Under the pieces are notes generated by a model. It saw only the letters and a program-made list of their open reading frames with translations. It did no database searches and had not been told where the DNA came from. Source: Vescimonas sanitatis (GTDB taxonomy: Bacteria > Bacillota > Clostridia > Oscillospirales > Oscillospiraceae). Taken from it: a DNA stretch of 64,000 nt. The translations under genes and the position numbers were made by a program. This document shows positions 40,795-49,603 of this stretch, piece after piece. The stretch spans positions 1-64,000 of the forward strand of contig NZ_JBMGPW010000003.1 of the NCBI RefSeq assembly GCF_049060325.1, written 5' to 3'. Position 1 is the stretch's first letter; each line of letters opens with the position of its first letter.

Positions 40795-42384
40795 TCATGT
40801 CGTGCGCCGCCAGCCATACACGCCGGCGATGCCTGTCTCCACGCTCTCCCACGCTGCGCCTGCCGGTGTCTCCGGCGCCGCAGGGCTGTCTGTCAGGCGC
40901 ACGCTGCCCACCGGGAACAGCATCGCCTCCACTGTCTGTCCGTTCACCGTCAGTGCGCCGGATACCGCCACATCCCCATAAAACACCGCCGGCCACACGC
41001 ACTCCAGCGCCTCCTGCTCCGCATATTTGCCGAAGGCCGCGCCCATTCCGCCGGCGCGCAGATGCAGCGTCACCCGGCTGGTGGCCGCCGTATACCGCAC
41101 CACCCGCACGTTGCCCACCGTGTCCTCCGCGCTCAGCTCCACCTCATAGGAGGTCCCGCCGTCCAGCCCGCCGCCCAGCAGCTGCTCTGCCCCCGGCAGC
41201 AATGTCACATAGCCGTTCCATGCGCCGCCCACGGGCCGGAAGCGCGCCCGCAGGACCACCGTATTGTGCCCCTGCACATCGGCGCACTGTGCCGCGCACT
41301 TTACCTTCAGATACGCCCCGTCGTCCTTCTCTGTGCCGTCCGCGGCGCACCGCGCCGCCATGGACGCCGTGATGGCCGGCGGATAGTACGCCGCCACCGT
41401 CACCGCCTCGCCTGTCACGGTCACTGACCGTCCCCGGCTGTCCGTCACCGTGACCGTGGGCCGCAGCGTCCCGCTGATACCGATGACCGCCGTCGTCCCG
41501 GTCGTGCCGGTCAGCTCCTGCCCCGCAAAGCGGAACTGCACCGACCGCACGGACGCGCCGCCCTGTGCCGCCGCCGTCGCCGCGTACCGTATCCGGCTGA
41601 TGCCCTGCACACACAGCCCCCAGCTCTCCGCTGCCGTACCGTCGTTTACCACCTCCGTGGTCAGCGCCGCCGTGGGCCGCATGGTCTCCGGCACATACGC
41701 CGTGAACGCCGCGCTCAGACTCCCCACCGGCGTACCGCCGCTGTACACCTTCACCGTCACCGTCCCGGTGCCGTGCGTCGTCTCCGGCAGCTCCCCGGCC
41801 AGCGACTCCGGCACCGTCCACTGATACACCACGCGCCCCGCGCTGCTGCTCACCGTCCGCAGCGCGCCGCCGCTCAGCGTTCCGGAGGCCGACCCCAGTG
41901 CGTAGCTGAACGTAAAGCTGTACCCATACCCGGGCCGCGTCAGTGTCAGCGTCCCTGTCTGTCCGATCACCGCATCTCCCGCCGTCAGCGAGAAATCTCC
42001 AATGTCCTCCACGCGCTCCACCGGCAGCGCATAGCCGTAACTGTCGTCTCTGGCAGACCCGGAGCCGCTGTACAGCCGTATCCCCAGCGGCGCGGTGCCC
42101 ACCGCCCCCGCCGCTGTTACCCAGCCGCTGTCGTACTCGATCGCGCTGCTCCACCGGCTGGGCGATGCCGCCTTCAGCGTATGCCCGCTGCACACACTTC
42201 CGCCGTCCACCGTCACCGACAGATAGATAGGGTACCCAAAATACGATGCCCCTGTCAGCGGCGCCACCGTCACATAGATCCTGTACTGCATCACGCTGCC
42301 GCTGCGTCGGCTGTCATAGCCGAAGCTGACGCCGATCTTCGGCACGCCGCCCCACTGGATGCTGTCCAACGCCGTATAGCTCAC
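40795..42384 (-). CDS. Phage tail fibre/receptor-binding protein (DUF859-like)
   Basis: A 529-residue protein rich in Thr, Ser, Gly and Val, with repeated beta-sandwich-like stretches (FSYALGSASGTLSGGALRTV, VRSVQFRFAGQELTG). The end region, VTLHLRAGGMGAAFGKYAE then GDVAVSGALTVNG, resembles DUF859-type minor structural proteins of Gram-positive phages. It would bind the host surface. It starts 4 nt after the preceding fibre gene ends. The family call is by pattern only. Confidence 0.7.
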   Translation of the reverse strand: MSYTALDSIQWGGVPKIGVSFGYDSRRSGSVMQYRIYVTVAPLTGASYFGYPIYLSVTVDGGSVCSGHTLKAASPSRWSSAIEYDSGWVTAAGAVGTAPLGIRLYSGSGSARDDSYGYALPVERVEDIGDFSLTAGDAVIGQTGTLTLTRPGYGYSFTFSYALGSASGTLSGGALRTVSSSAGRVVYQWTVPESLAGELPETTHGTGTVTVKVYSGGTPVGSLSAAFTAYVPETMRPTAALTTEVVNDGTAAESWGLCVQGISRIRYAATAAAQGGASVRSVQFRFAGQELTGTTGTTAVIGISGTLRPTVTVTDSRGRSVTVTGEAVTVAAYYPPAITASMAARCAADGTEKDDGAYLKVKCAAQCADVQGHNTVVLRARFRPVGGAWNGYVTLLPGAEQLLGGGLDGGTSYEVELSAEDTVGNVRVVRYTAATSRVTLHLRAGGMGAAFGKYAEQEALECVWPAVFYGDVAVSGALTVNGQTVEAMLFPVGSVRLTDSPAAPETPAGAAWESVETGIAGVYGWRRTT

Positions 42385-42388
42385 ACAC

Positions 42389-43147
42389 TCACCCTCCGAT
42401 CCACCGGAAGGCCAGTCCGCCCTCCGCCGCCTCCATGCTCCACTGTCCTACATCGATACCGCCCAGCACCGTAATGTTCGTGATGTACAGCCGGTTGTTG
42501 GACACATAGGCCACCTCCGTGGCATCCTGCCAGAAGGACAGCCGCGTGGCGGTGAACACCGCGCGAAAGTTGTTCTGCTCCACCACCTTTTCGCCGTCCA
42601 CCTCTCTGCACGTCAGGTCCTGTCCCACAGCCACGCCGTACACCGGCGCGGCCCCGTCGTAGTACACGATACCCGTGCGGATATACCCCTCCGTGTCCAG
42701 CTTATAGTGTGCAAAGGCCGCGTCCACCTTCTCCACGTTGGCCTGCAGGTCAGAGAAAAAGCTGTAATACTGCGTCACCGCCTCCGGTGCCGCCTCCAGC
42801 TGGGCGCTGAGCTTCGCCACATAGCTGCCGAAGTCCGAGCTCGCCACATACTCCTCCTCCAGCTTCGCCGTCAATGCCGCCGTGGTCTTCTGTACCTGGT
42901 CCGCCGTCTTCAGGATCATGCTCCGCAGCGTCTCATACTGCCCGTCCGCCGTCTCCGATGCCGCCGGGCCCAAGCGCCCGTTGGCCTGCCGCCGGGCGGA
43001 GGCCTCCCCTACCCCGCCGCCCAGCGCCTCCAGCTGTCCCAGCGCCAGGTTGAGCTGCTGGGCCATCTGCACCAGATACGCATACTGCTGCGTCACCTGC
43101 TCCTGCACCGATCCCGCCGGTGCCATCGGCAGGGCAAGCACGCTCAT
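42389..43147 (-). CDS. Phage tail fibre shaft/coiled-coil protein
   Basis: A 252-residue protein. The first 130 residues are helical with heptad-like spacing (TADQVQKTTAALTAKLEEEY), and the last 100 are beta-rich (GYIRTGIVYYDGAAPVYGVA, RLYITNITVLGGID), as in proteins joining fibres to a tail. It overlaps the upstream beta-propeller gene by 4 nt and lies just before the DUF859-like fibre. No named family recognised. Confidence 0.65.
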   Translation of the reverse strand: MSVLALPMAPAGSVQEQVTQQYAYLVQMAQQLNLALGQLEALGGGVGEASARRQANGRLGPAASETADGQYETLRSMILKTADQVQKTTAALTAKLEEEYVASSDFGSYVAKLSAQLEAAPEAVTQYYSFFSDLQANVEKVDAAFAHYKLDTEGYIRTGIVYYDGAAPVYGVAVGQDLTCREVDGEKVVEQNNFRAVFTATRLSFWQDATEVAYVSNNRLYITNITVLGGIDVGQWSMEAAEGGLAFRWIGG

Positions 43148-44865
43148 GGCCCGTCACTTCCCTTCTCATACACCGCTGCCGCGCTGTACACCCGGCACGG
43201 TCCGTCCCCGGCCAGCTTCAGCCGCAGGTGTCCGCACCGCCGGGGCCGCACCTGCAGCACCGCGCCGCGGGTCTGCCCCGCCTCGCCGGATACACCGCCC
43301 ACCTGTTCCCAGACGTTGTCCCCGTCATAGCAGACGTACGCCTTCACCGTGCTCCCGGCCGCCGCCTTCAGCCGCAGCTCCAGCCGCGAGAGATACTTGT
43401 GCTCCGGCGTGTACAGTCCCAGGTCGCCGCTTTCGGCGCTCCAGGAGAACCCCGTCTCCGCCGTTCCCAATGTACCGCTTGTATCCAGCAGCCGTCCGTC
43501 GCTGCACAGTACTGTCATCTCCCCGTTCCACCGGGCAAAGGCCACCGCCGCCGTATTGTCCTGTCGGTGCCACAGCCGCTTCTGCGTGTCGTACACCAGC
43601 AGCTCCGTCTCTCCCGCCGCGTCCACGGCGGACAGCCAGTACCGGCCGCTTTCCCCGCCGGCCACGCCGCCGGTATACCGCTTGTCGCCCAGCGCCCGGG
43701 ATACGCACACCGGCATACTTCCGTCAAAGGCGTACACCCCGTCGTTCCCCAGATAGTACACCACACCGTCCGCCACGGCCACGGTCCTCTCCGCACCCTT
43801 CCGCACGCCGCTGCACGGCACCGTCACGATCTGGTGCCCGCCGCCCGCCGCCGGATAGATGCGCTCCATGCAGCTCTCCTTGAAGAACACCACGCCGCCC
43901 ATGCAGGCCGCCGCCCCGGTAAAGGGTCCGTCCGAGCCTCTGGCGGCGGCGTAGCTGTCGGTGCTCAGCCCCGCAAAGCTGTTCCAGTTGCGGAAATCTC
44001 CCAGCGCGCAGGCGTATATCTCGTTCACCGCCTGACCGTCCACGATGCCGTACTTGCACCCCCACAGCCGGTTGCCCTGCTCCACCACAAAGTCCATCTC
44101 CGGCATCAGCCGCATCACCGTCACCGCCGCCGTCTGACTGTCCAGTGTCCGGCACAGCGCCGGCACCAGCACCCAGTCGTCCTCCGCCGCCTGCAATACG
44201 TGCAGGCCGTTCAGCTCCGCCGCGCCGCAGCCTGCCACCGTCACGCCGTCCCCGGCGCGGAAGCCCAGTCCCACGCCCACGGCGGTGATCTTTGTGTACA
44301 CCTCCGTCAGCGCCGTCCATGTGCTGCCGTCATACCGCCGCATCACGCTCTCCGATCGCTCCGTGTCCAGCCACAGATCCCCCGTCCGGGGCTCCTGGGG
44401 CGCCTCCGTGCCCGCCGCGTAGCTGCCCAGGCTCTCCCCCGTCCCGTCGCACAGGGTGAACGTCACCTCTCCCGTGGTGGTCCGCACATTCTCCATGCTC
44501 CCGAAATCCGTCAGGTCCTGGGTATTGATGTACTTCTTGTCCGGAAAGATCAGCAGATACGCCCCCATGCTCACCAGCTGCTTCCGGCTGTCCGTCAGCA
44601 CCAACCCCGTTTTCGCGCCGTTCACATACAGCGCCGTGCCGTCCACCCAGAACAATCCGTCCTTCTCCGCCATGCCGTTGGGCTTTTCCAGCTGCGTCAC
44701 CGTCCGCCGCAGTGGCCGCGTCTCCAGCGCCGGATACCCGCTGCTCCACAGGTTCTCCATCTGCTCCAGGCTCCCCGCGCCGCTGCCCGGACGGCGGTCC
44801 AGTCCCCCGAACTGCTCTACGCCTGCCCGCTGCTGCGCCGCCGCCTTCAGCTTGGGAAAATACAT
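43144..44865 (-). CDS. Tail hub/nozzle-like beta-propeller protein
   Basis: A 573-residue protein with repeated blade-like units (LFWVDGTALYVNG, RLWGCKYGIVDGQA, VVYYLGNDGVYAFDG, RLLDTSGTLGTAE), as in the gp10/nozzle or stabilisation proteins of short-tailed phages. The start LKAAAQQRAGVEQFGGLDRR is followed by LEQMENLWSSGYPALETRP, typical for this class. It lies directly after the adaptor gene, the expected position for a portal-proximal tail part. Its presence and the lack of a tape-measure gene point to a podovirus-like particle. Confidence 0.7.
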   Translation of the reverse strand: MYFPKLKAAAQQRAGVEQFGGLDRRPGSGAGSLEQMENLWSSGYPALETRPLRRTVTQLEKPNGMAEKDGLFWVDGTALYVNGAKTGLVLTDSRKQLVSMGAYLLIFPDKKYINTQDLTDFGSMENVRTTTGEVTFTLCDGTGESLGSYAAGTEAPQEPRTGDLWLDTERSESVMRRYDGSTWTALTEVYTKITAVGVGLGFRAGDGVTVAGCGAAELNGLHVLQAAEDDWVLVPALCRTLDSQTAAVTVMRLMPEMDFVVEQGNRLWGCKYGIVDGQAVNEIYACALGDFRNWNSFAGLSTDSYAAARGSDGPFTGAAACMGGVVFFKESCMERIYPAAGGGHQIVTVPCSGVRKGAERTVAVADGVVYYLGNDGVYAFDGSMPVCVSRALGDKRYTGGVAGGESGRYWLSAVDAAGETELLVYDTQKRLWHRQDNTAAVAFARWNGEMTVLCSDGRLLDTSGTLGTAETGFSWSAESGDLGLYTPEHKYLSRLELRLKAAAGSTVKAYVCYDGDNVWEQVGGVSGEAGQTRGAVLQVRPRRCGHLRLKLAGDGPCRVYSAAAVYEKGSDGP

Positions 44866-44880
44866 CTCCGCCGCCCCCTT

Positions 44881-45240
44881 TCAGCACAGCCGCAGCGCCG
44901 ACGCGCCGCCCTCCGGCACCGCCGTCCTGGCCCGGTAGTCCCGATAGGTCAGAAACGCGTTGTTCCACAGACCCGCCGCGCTGTTGTACCGCGCCGTCTC
45001 CCCGTTGGCATAGTGCACCTGCGCCTCCACATAGTGCCGGTACAGCTCGTCAAAGGGCGGCTCCGCCGTCAGCTCCGTCTCCTCGGTCAGCACCGGCAGT
45101 TCCCCCGTCTCCCGGCACAGCTCCCGCCGCACAAAGCCCTCCGCCTGGGCCAGCCACCGCAGCTTCTCCGCGCGCGCATACCCATTGGGCAGCAGCGCGT
45201 CCACCCGGTCCAGCACCTGCTTTGCCGTCGTCCTTGCCAT
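44881..45240 (-). CDS. Head-tail adaptor-like protein
   Basis: A 119-residue, mostly helical protein: MARTTAKQVLDRVDALLPNG and then LRWLAQAEGFVRRELC. Size, helicity and position between capsid and tail genes match head-completion (gp6-like) adaptors. ATG at 45240 follows GAGGTGG; an in-frame ATG at 45273 overlaps the previous gene. The call rests on position and general pattern. Confidence 0.65.
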   Translation of the reverse strand: MARTTAKQVLDRVDALLPNGYARAEKLRWLAQAEGFVRRELCRETGELPVLTEETELTAEPPFDELYRHYVEAQVHYANGETARYNSAAGLWNNAFLTYRDYRARTAVPEGGASALRLC

Positions 45241-45250
45241 GGCCGCCACC

Positions 45251-45454
45251 TCAGGAAGCTCTCTCGTCCACATAGCGCCGGGCCGCCTCCGCCATCATGG
45301 CGGCGTTTTCCAGCACCTCCGCCACGCACACCGGCACACGCACCTCCACGCCGCGCATGATCTTCCAGCTGCGTCCGTTGACAGACACGATGACAAAATT
45401 CTCCTCCTGCTTTCTGCCTCTGGGCAGCAGCACCGTTGTCATTTTCTCCTTCAT
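45251..45454 (-). CDS. Small virion-cluster protein of unknown function
   Basis: A 67-residue protein, MKEKMTTVLLPRGRKQEENF, with a short beta part (FVIVSVNGRSWKIMRGVEV) and a C-terminal helix. It has AAGGAG-type spacing before ATG 45454, and the gene lies between capsid and adaptor. Compact proteins of this style occur at the same place in other Gram-positive phage head modules. No function assigned. Confidence 0.65.
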   Translation of the reverse strand: MKEKMTTVLLPRGRKQEENFVIVSVNGRSWKIMRGVEVRVPVCVAEVLENAAMMAEAARRYVDERAS

Positions 45455-45533
45455 CTCGCCCTTCTCCTTTCCTCATGTAAGACCTCGCCCCGCCGTCCGC
45501 CCGCGTTCCCCAGGGGGCGGTGGCCTCGGCGTC

Positions 45534-45600
45534 CCGTCAGCGCGGCGTGGCCGCGCTGACGGCGGCATTTCCCGCAGGGGCGGACGACCCGTCCGCCCCT
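45534..45600 (-). promoter_or_regulatory. Two GC-rich hairpins after the capsid gene
   Basis: CCGTCAGCGCGGC (45534-45546) pairs with GCCGCGCTGACGG (45550-45562), and AGGGGCGGAC (45576-45585) with GTCCGCCCCT (45591-45600). Neither has a T tract. They probably shield the capsid message from decay or reduce read-through, giving excess capsid over tail proteins. Confidence 0.55.
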
Positions 45601-45613
45601 GCTTCACGCTCCC

Positions 45614-46828
45614 TCAGTTCGCCTTATCTTCGTCCGAATAGCTGCTGCCGCACTCCACGCGCACCATGTACTCGTCGTACAGGATAGCCGCGGCGTGTAC
45701 GCCCTTCCAGCCCACGCTGGAGCGCTGGTCCAGCGGGTCGGCGGTGCCGGAGCTGCCGCGGGGCTTCACGATGACCTCCGTGCCCTCGCTCAGGTCCACC
45801 ACGCCATAGGCGCCCTTGCCCAGGAACAGGCAGCCGTACACGGCGCAGCCCTGCTTGCCGCCCTCACCGGGGTAGATGACCTCCTTGTCGCCCACGGTGA
45901 CGGTCTTGTCCAGCACCAGCTTCGCGTCGGTGTTGCTCACCACCCGGCAGCGGGTGCCGCCCAGCACCACATAGCGGCCCGCCAGCGCGCCGGCGGCCAC
46001 GGTGCCGCCGTTGAAGGTCACGTCGGTGCTGGCCATAACGTTGCCGTTCACCTTCAGCGTGCGGCTGTCGGCGGCCAGATCCTCGCCGCGATAGATCTTC
46101 GCCTCCGTGGTCTCCACGAAGCGCACGCCGTGCAGCTCACCGATCTCGCCGGAGAAAAGCTCCGTAGCCCCGGCATACTGGTGGGCGGCGATCCACGCCT
46201 CGTCCTGGCGCAGGTCAAAGGCCACGCTGGGGTGGATGATGCACACATACTTGCCGTCAAAGGTGGGCGCGTTCATCTTCTTCAGCTGGGTCGCCGCCTT
46301 GGCCACCAGCTCGCTGGTCATGCGGCAGTCCTTGTCCAGCGTCATGCGGCTGGTCACGTCGGTCTTGGTGCCGTCGCTGCCGATCTTGGGCGCGTAGATC
46401 ACCTGCTTGCCCTGCTGGATCTCGTTTCGGGTCACCGTGTCCAGCGTCAGGCCCATGTTGCTGCCGTGGCGGTCGGTGATCTCCAGCACCACGTCGTCGA
46501 TGGCCGTCAGATCCAGCATATCCGACACGGTGGTGTAGTCGCCGTACTGCGCCAGCTCCTTGGTGATGTAGCTGACGGAGATACCGCTGCCGTCGGGCGT
46601 CACGCCCTCGGTCAGGGGCTTCAGCGCCTTGTCAAAGGCGCCGAACTTACGCCACTCCACGGTCTTGCCGCCGCCGGCAGGCAGGCCCTTCGTGGCCGCG
46701 AACTGGTTGTGCACCAGCTGCGGCTTGGCGTTCTCCAGCAGCTCCATGCCGTAGTAGGTCTTCATCTCCGCGCTCAGGCCCGCCGTGGTCTGGGTGTTCT
46801 CCGCAAACATCTGCAAATTCATCTCCAT
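45614..46828 (-). CDS. Major capsid protein, N4-gp56 family
   Basis: A 404-residue shell protein. Family-typical segments are AGGGKTVEWRKFGAFDKALK, LTEGVTPDGSGISVSYITKE, QYGDYTTVSDMLDLTAIDD and CIIHPSVAFDLRQDEAW. The N-terminus MEMNLQMFAENTQ contains a sequence like the Prp cleavage site LNLQFF/A known from ribosomal protein L27, predicting cleavage between Phe8 and Ala9. Prp-type protease and scaffold genes are immediately upstream. ATG follows AAAGGGAG. The gene is intact. Confidence 0.9.
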   Translation of the reverse strand: MEMNLQMFAENTQTTAGLSAEMKTYYGMELLENAKPQLVHNQFAATKGLPAGGGKTVEWRKFGAFDKALKPLTEGVTPDGSGISVSYITKELAQYGDYTTVSDMLDLTAIDDVVLEITDRHGSNMGLTLDTVTRNEIQQGKQVIYAPKIGSDGTKTDVTSRMTLDKDCRMTSELVAKAATQLKKMNAPTFDGKYVCIIHPSVAFDLRQDEAWIAAHQYAGATELFSGEIGELHGVRFVETTEAKIYRGEDLAADSRTLKVNGNVMASTDVTFNGGTVAAGALAGRYVVLGGTRCRVVSNTDAKLVLDKTVTVGDKEVIYPGEGGKQGCAVYGCLFLGKGAYGVVDLSEGTEVIVKPRGSSGTADPLDQRSSVGWKGVHAAAILYDEYMVRVECGSSYSDEDKAN

Positions 46829-46843
46829 GTTTTCTCTCCCTTT

Positions 46844-47320
46844 CTAAAATCTGATCTTCTCTCCATCCTGTACTCTCTTCCGTATCGCCGCCAGCTCCGC
46901 ACCGCTGAGCCCCCTCGGGTCCCAGCGGCTGACGCTTCTGCGCCGTCCGCCGTTCTCCGCCACGCGGCTGCCGCCGCTGGCGATGGCCTGGGCCATCTGC
47001 TGCCGCGCCCGGATCACCGCGAATTCCATCGCGGCCTGCAGCTGCGCCTCCTGCTCCCGCTGCCGCGCCGTCTCCGCCGCGGCCGCCATCTCCCGCAGCC
47101 TCTCGTTCTCCTGCCGCAGTCCCCGCAGCCGTCCGTCCAGTATCCGCCGCACCCGTGCGTCGAATTCCCCCTTGTATCGGCCGCGTATCAGCGTCTCGAA
47201 GTCCTCTTCCCCGCCGGGTACCCCCTGTTCCCCGTCAGGTACCTGCTGCTCCCCGGCGTCGGGAGCCATTCCGCCCGTCTCCTCCGCAGTCTCCTGCGCC
47301 GTCTTTTCCCGCTCGTCCAT
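46844..47320 (-). CDS. Capsid scaffold-like protein
   Basis: A 158-residue protein with an acidic N-terminus, a long charged helix (LRGLRQENERLREMAAAAET and on), and a basic C-terminus (SGAELAAIRKRVQDGEKIRF). This layout is usual for scaffolds that assemble the capsid shell and are then removed. It lies directly before the capsid gene and after the protease gene. ATG follows GGGAGGAG. No sequence-level family is claimed. Confidence 0.72.
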   Translation of the reverse strand: MDEREKTAQETAEETGGMAPDAGEQQVPDGEQGVPGGEEDFETLIRGRYKGEFDARVRRILDGRLRGLRQENERLREMAAAAETARQREQEAQLQAAMEFAVIRARQQMAQAIASGGSRVAENGGRRRSVSRWDPRGLSGAELAAIRKRVQDGEKIRF

Positions 47321-47344
47321 CCGAACTCTCCTCCCCGTGGTAGG

Positions 47345-47623
47345 TCACGACCCGATCTCCACCCTGTCAGGGTATTGCTGCGCCAGCAGCGCCAGCCCGC
47401 ACCGCACCAACGCGAACTCCCGGGCACAGTCCCCTGTCCCCGCGATCTCCGCGTATCCCGGCGCGCTTTGGAACCGTTCCAGCCGCCCTGTCTCCCGCAA
47501 TCTCCCCGCCAGCGCGTACACCAGCGCGGACGCCGCCGCGCATACGATGTCCTTCCCGTACTCGCCGTACCCGGCGTGGCCCCGCACCGTAAGGTGCGCG
47601 CCGCCGCAGCTGGCCCGTATCAT
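47345..47623 (-). CDS. Prp-type cysteine protease of the virion cluster
   Basis: A 92-residue protein with the Prp motif RGHAGYGEYGKDIVCAAASA. His16 and Cys28 are 12 apart, as in the ribosomal-processing protease Prp. Bacterial Prp trims ribosomal protein L27 and also serves some phages for capsid maturation. Here a Prp-like gene sits among head genes, ahead of a capsid with a matching cleavage site, so it is the likely prohead protease. ATG overlaps the portal stop (ATGA). A longer in-frame start at 47893 is only portal sequence read out of frame. Confidence 0.85.
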   Translation of the reverse strand: MIRASCGGAHLTVRGHAGYGEYGKDIVCAAASALVYALAGRLRETGRLERFQSAPGYAEIAGTGDCAREFALVRCGLALLAQQYPDRVEIGS

Positions 47624-49449
47624 CTGGGCCGTACCGCCTGCCGCGTGGCCTGCCGCTGCCGTGTCACCGCGTCGCTGCTCCGGCGCACCGCCGCTTTTCC
47701 GCCGCTGCTCTCCCGCTTCTCCAGCTCTCGCTCCAGCGCCTCCGCCAGATGGGTCCCCTGGCTCTTGTCCAGCAGCGTCACCGCCCGCCGCAGCGCCTCC
47801 GTCAGCCACGCCTTCTGGTCCGTCTCCTTCTGTCCCTGCCGGATGACCTCCGCCAGCGTGTCCTTGCTGCGGAACTGCATCAGCTCCAGGCACCGCAGCG
47901 CCTGCTCCGCCATATCGCTGCGGAAGAACCCCATCTGGAACAGCTGCAGGGCCAGCTGGTTGTACTCCATGGTCTGGTACGGCGTCTCGTCCTGTGCCAT
48001 CACCTCCAGATCGAACTCCGGCACGCGATAGCCCCCGGTCAGCAGCGCCCTGGGCCGCAGGCCCCCGTTGCCGTAGGCGACGAACGCCCCGCCGTCCCGG
48101 CCCAGCAGCCGGAACTGCCGCGGCACGTCGTAAAACTGCCGGATCAGCTCAATGCACAGCGTCACCACCTGTGAAAACGCCTCATACCCGTCGTCGATCA
48201 TGTTCCGCGACAGCTTGCCGCCCGCCTCCTGCAAAGCCGCAATAGCCGTGGCCGCCGTCACGCCGCCGGCGGTGCCGCCGCTCATCACGTCCCGGTTGCC
48301 CGCCGTCTCCTTCATCTCCGCGATCTTGTTCTGCAGCACCGCCACATACACGCTGTCCAGCGCCGGCACCCGGATCGGTGCGATGGAGTCCGCACCCAGG
48401 TTCCCGTTGGTGTGCACGAAGGGCCTCGTCCAGTCGGCATACTCGTTCTCGTTCACCGCGCCGTCCGCCCGGATGAAAAACCGCGGCGTCGCCGCCGCCA
48501 GCGTGTTTTTCAGAATAGCCTGGTTCATCAGGTCGATCTGCTTCTGCGCCGACTTGCACAGATCCACATACCCATACCCGCAGGGCGTCCCCTCCTCGGG
48601 AAACAGCGTATCGAACACGAACGGGTACTTCCCGTGGTCGTACCAGCCCCGCGCCGCCATCTCCGGGTCGTTCTCCGTGGCATACAGCACATTCTCCCCC
48701 ACGAACTTGCAGTACTGCAGCACCTGCCGCCCCTCACGCTCCGTGTGGTAGTACCAGTCCACCACCAGCGACTGCTCCGACGTGTCCACCTTGTCGTCGA
48801 ACAGATACCGGCTCACCTGCGCGCCGCCGCGCCCCAGCTTCCCCTCCAGCTCCGGCCATCTCCGCACCAGATGGTTGTTGGGCACCAGCTCCGTGCAGAA
48901 AAAGTGCTCCGACTCCTGTATGTCCGTGACCCCCGGCTCCCAAAACAGGTTCAGCACGTCCATGCTGCGGATGCTCACGTCTCCCAGCCCGTGCAGCTTT
49001 TCGTTGTCCCAGAACACGCCGTACACGGCGCACCCGGACTTCAGCTTGTCCCACCATGCCTTGGAATACGTCCGCCTGAACCGGTCGTTTTTCAGCAGCA
49101 CCGGCAGGATACGGCTCAGCGTCTCTGCCTCCTGCCGGTCTCCCGGCTCCCGGGGCAGCACCGTCGGCTCCGGATAGCAGTCCATGGCGTCCGCGTGCTT
49201 GCTGAGGATGCAGTTCACCAGCCAGCCGCTGGCCGGCCGCACGTCCTCCGGATTGCCGCCCTCGCCCGCCTTCTCCATCTGCTCCCAGTGCCGCAGCTTC
49301 CAGAACTGCTCGTTGTCGATGATGCGCCTGTCCAGATTTTGCTTGCCCGCGCGATAGCGCCGCAGCACCTCCGCCGCGGCCCGTACCGCCTCCGCCCCGA
49401 TCTTCACCGGAGCACCGGCGTCCCGCGCGGTCCTTGTCTCCTGCTCCAT
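47620..49449 (-). CDS. Phage portal protein
   Basis: A 609-residue protein forming the DNA entry ring of the capsid. Seen are WLVNCILSKHADAMDCYPEP near residue 75, CAVYGVFWDNEKLHGLGDVS, a central domain with YGYVDLCKSAQKQIDLMNQA and a helical C-terminus with DETPYQTMEYNQLALQLFQM. These match the large portal type of short-tailed phages of Gram-positive bacteria. ATG follows GGGAGGTG. It lies downstream of a conserved ~50 bp leader motif and a surface-protein gene that separates it from the terminase. Confidence 0.85.
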   Translation of the reverse strand: MEQETRTARDAGAPVKIGAEAVRAAAEVLRRYRAGKQNLDRRIIDNEQFWKLRHWEQMEKAGEGGNPEDVRPASGWLVNCILSKHADAMDCYPEPTVLPREPGDRQEAETLSRILPVLLKNDRFRRTYSKAWWDKLKSGCAVYGVFWDNEKLHGLGDVSIRSMDVLNLFWEPGVTDIQESEHFFCTELVPNNHLVRRWPELEGKLGRGGAQVSRYLFDDKVDTSEQSLVVDWYYHTEREGRQVLQYCKFVGENVLYATENDPEMAARGWYDHGKYPFVFDTLFPEEGTPCGYGYVDLCKSAQKQIDLMNQAILKNTLAAATPRFFIRADGAVNENEYADWTRPFVHTNGNLGADSIAPIRVPALDSVYVAVLQNKIAEMKETAGNRDVMSGGTAGGVTAATAIAALQEAGGKLSRNMIDDGYEAFSQVVTLCIELIRQFYDVPRQFRLLGRDGGAFVAYGNGGLRPRALLTGGYRVPEFDLEVMAQDETPYQTMEYNQLALQLFQMGFFRSDMAEQALRCLELMQFRSKDTLAEVIRQGQKETDQKAWLTEALRRAVTLLDKSQGTHLAEALERELEKRESSGGKAAVRRSSDAVTRQRQATRQAVRPR

Positions 49450-49495
49450 CCGAGCACCTCCCTTTCATGTTCTGTCCCTGCCCCCGTCCAGCCCG

Positions 49496-49548
49496 AAAGT
49501 TGCCCGCAAACGTGCAACGCCCCCAAATTTTTTGTCCCAGCCTTCCCA
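49496..49548 (-). repeat. Copy B of a ~50 bp leader motif, upstream of the portal gene
   Basis: Aligns closely with 53019-53069, sharing GTTGCCCGCAAACG, GCAAC, CCCCCAAA, TTTT and CCAGCCTTCCC in order. On the minus strand it gives a hairpin of GTTGC and GCAAC arms about a CGTTTGCGGG core. Copies sit before each of the two virion transcription blocks. Confidence 0.75.
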
Positions 49549-49562
49549 CCAAAAAAAGCGCA

Positions 49563-49596
49563 AAAAAAAGAAAGCCCTTACGGGCTTTCTTTTTTA
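49563..49596 (-). terminator. Terminator of the surface-protein gene
   Basis: GAAAGCCC and GGGCTTTC form a stem around a 4-nt loop, with A and T runs on both sides giving a U tract on the minus strand. Confidence 0.92.
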
Positions 49597-49603
49597 TTTG
49601 CTC

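Noticed and set aside
47624..47893. A longer N-terminus for the Prp-like protease
   Set aside because: The region is the portal gene 3' end read in another frame; ATGA overlap at 47620-47623 gives the normal start.
43120..48031. Long plus-strand open frames across the virion genes
   Set aside because: Arg/Pro/His-rich translations are shadows of GC-rich minus-strand genes that have family matches and ribosome sites.
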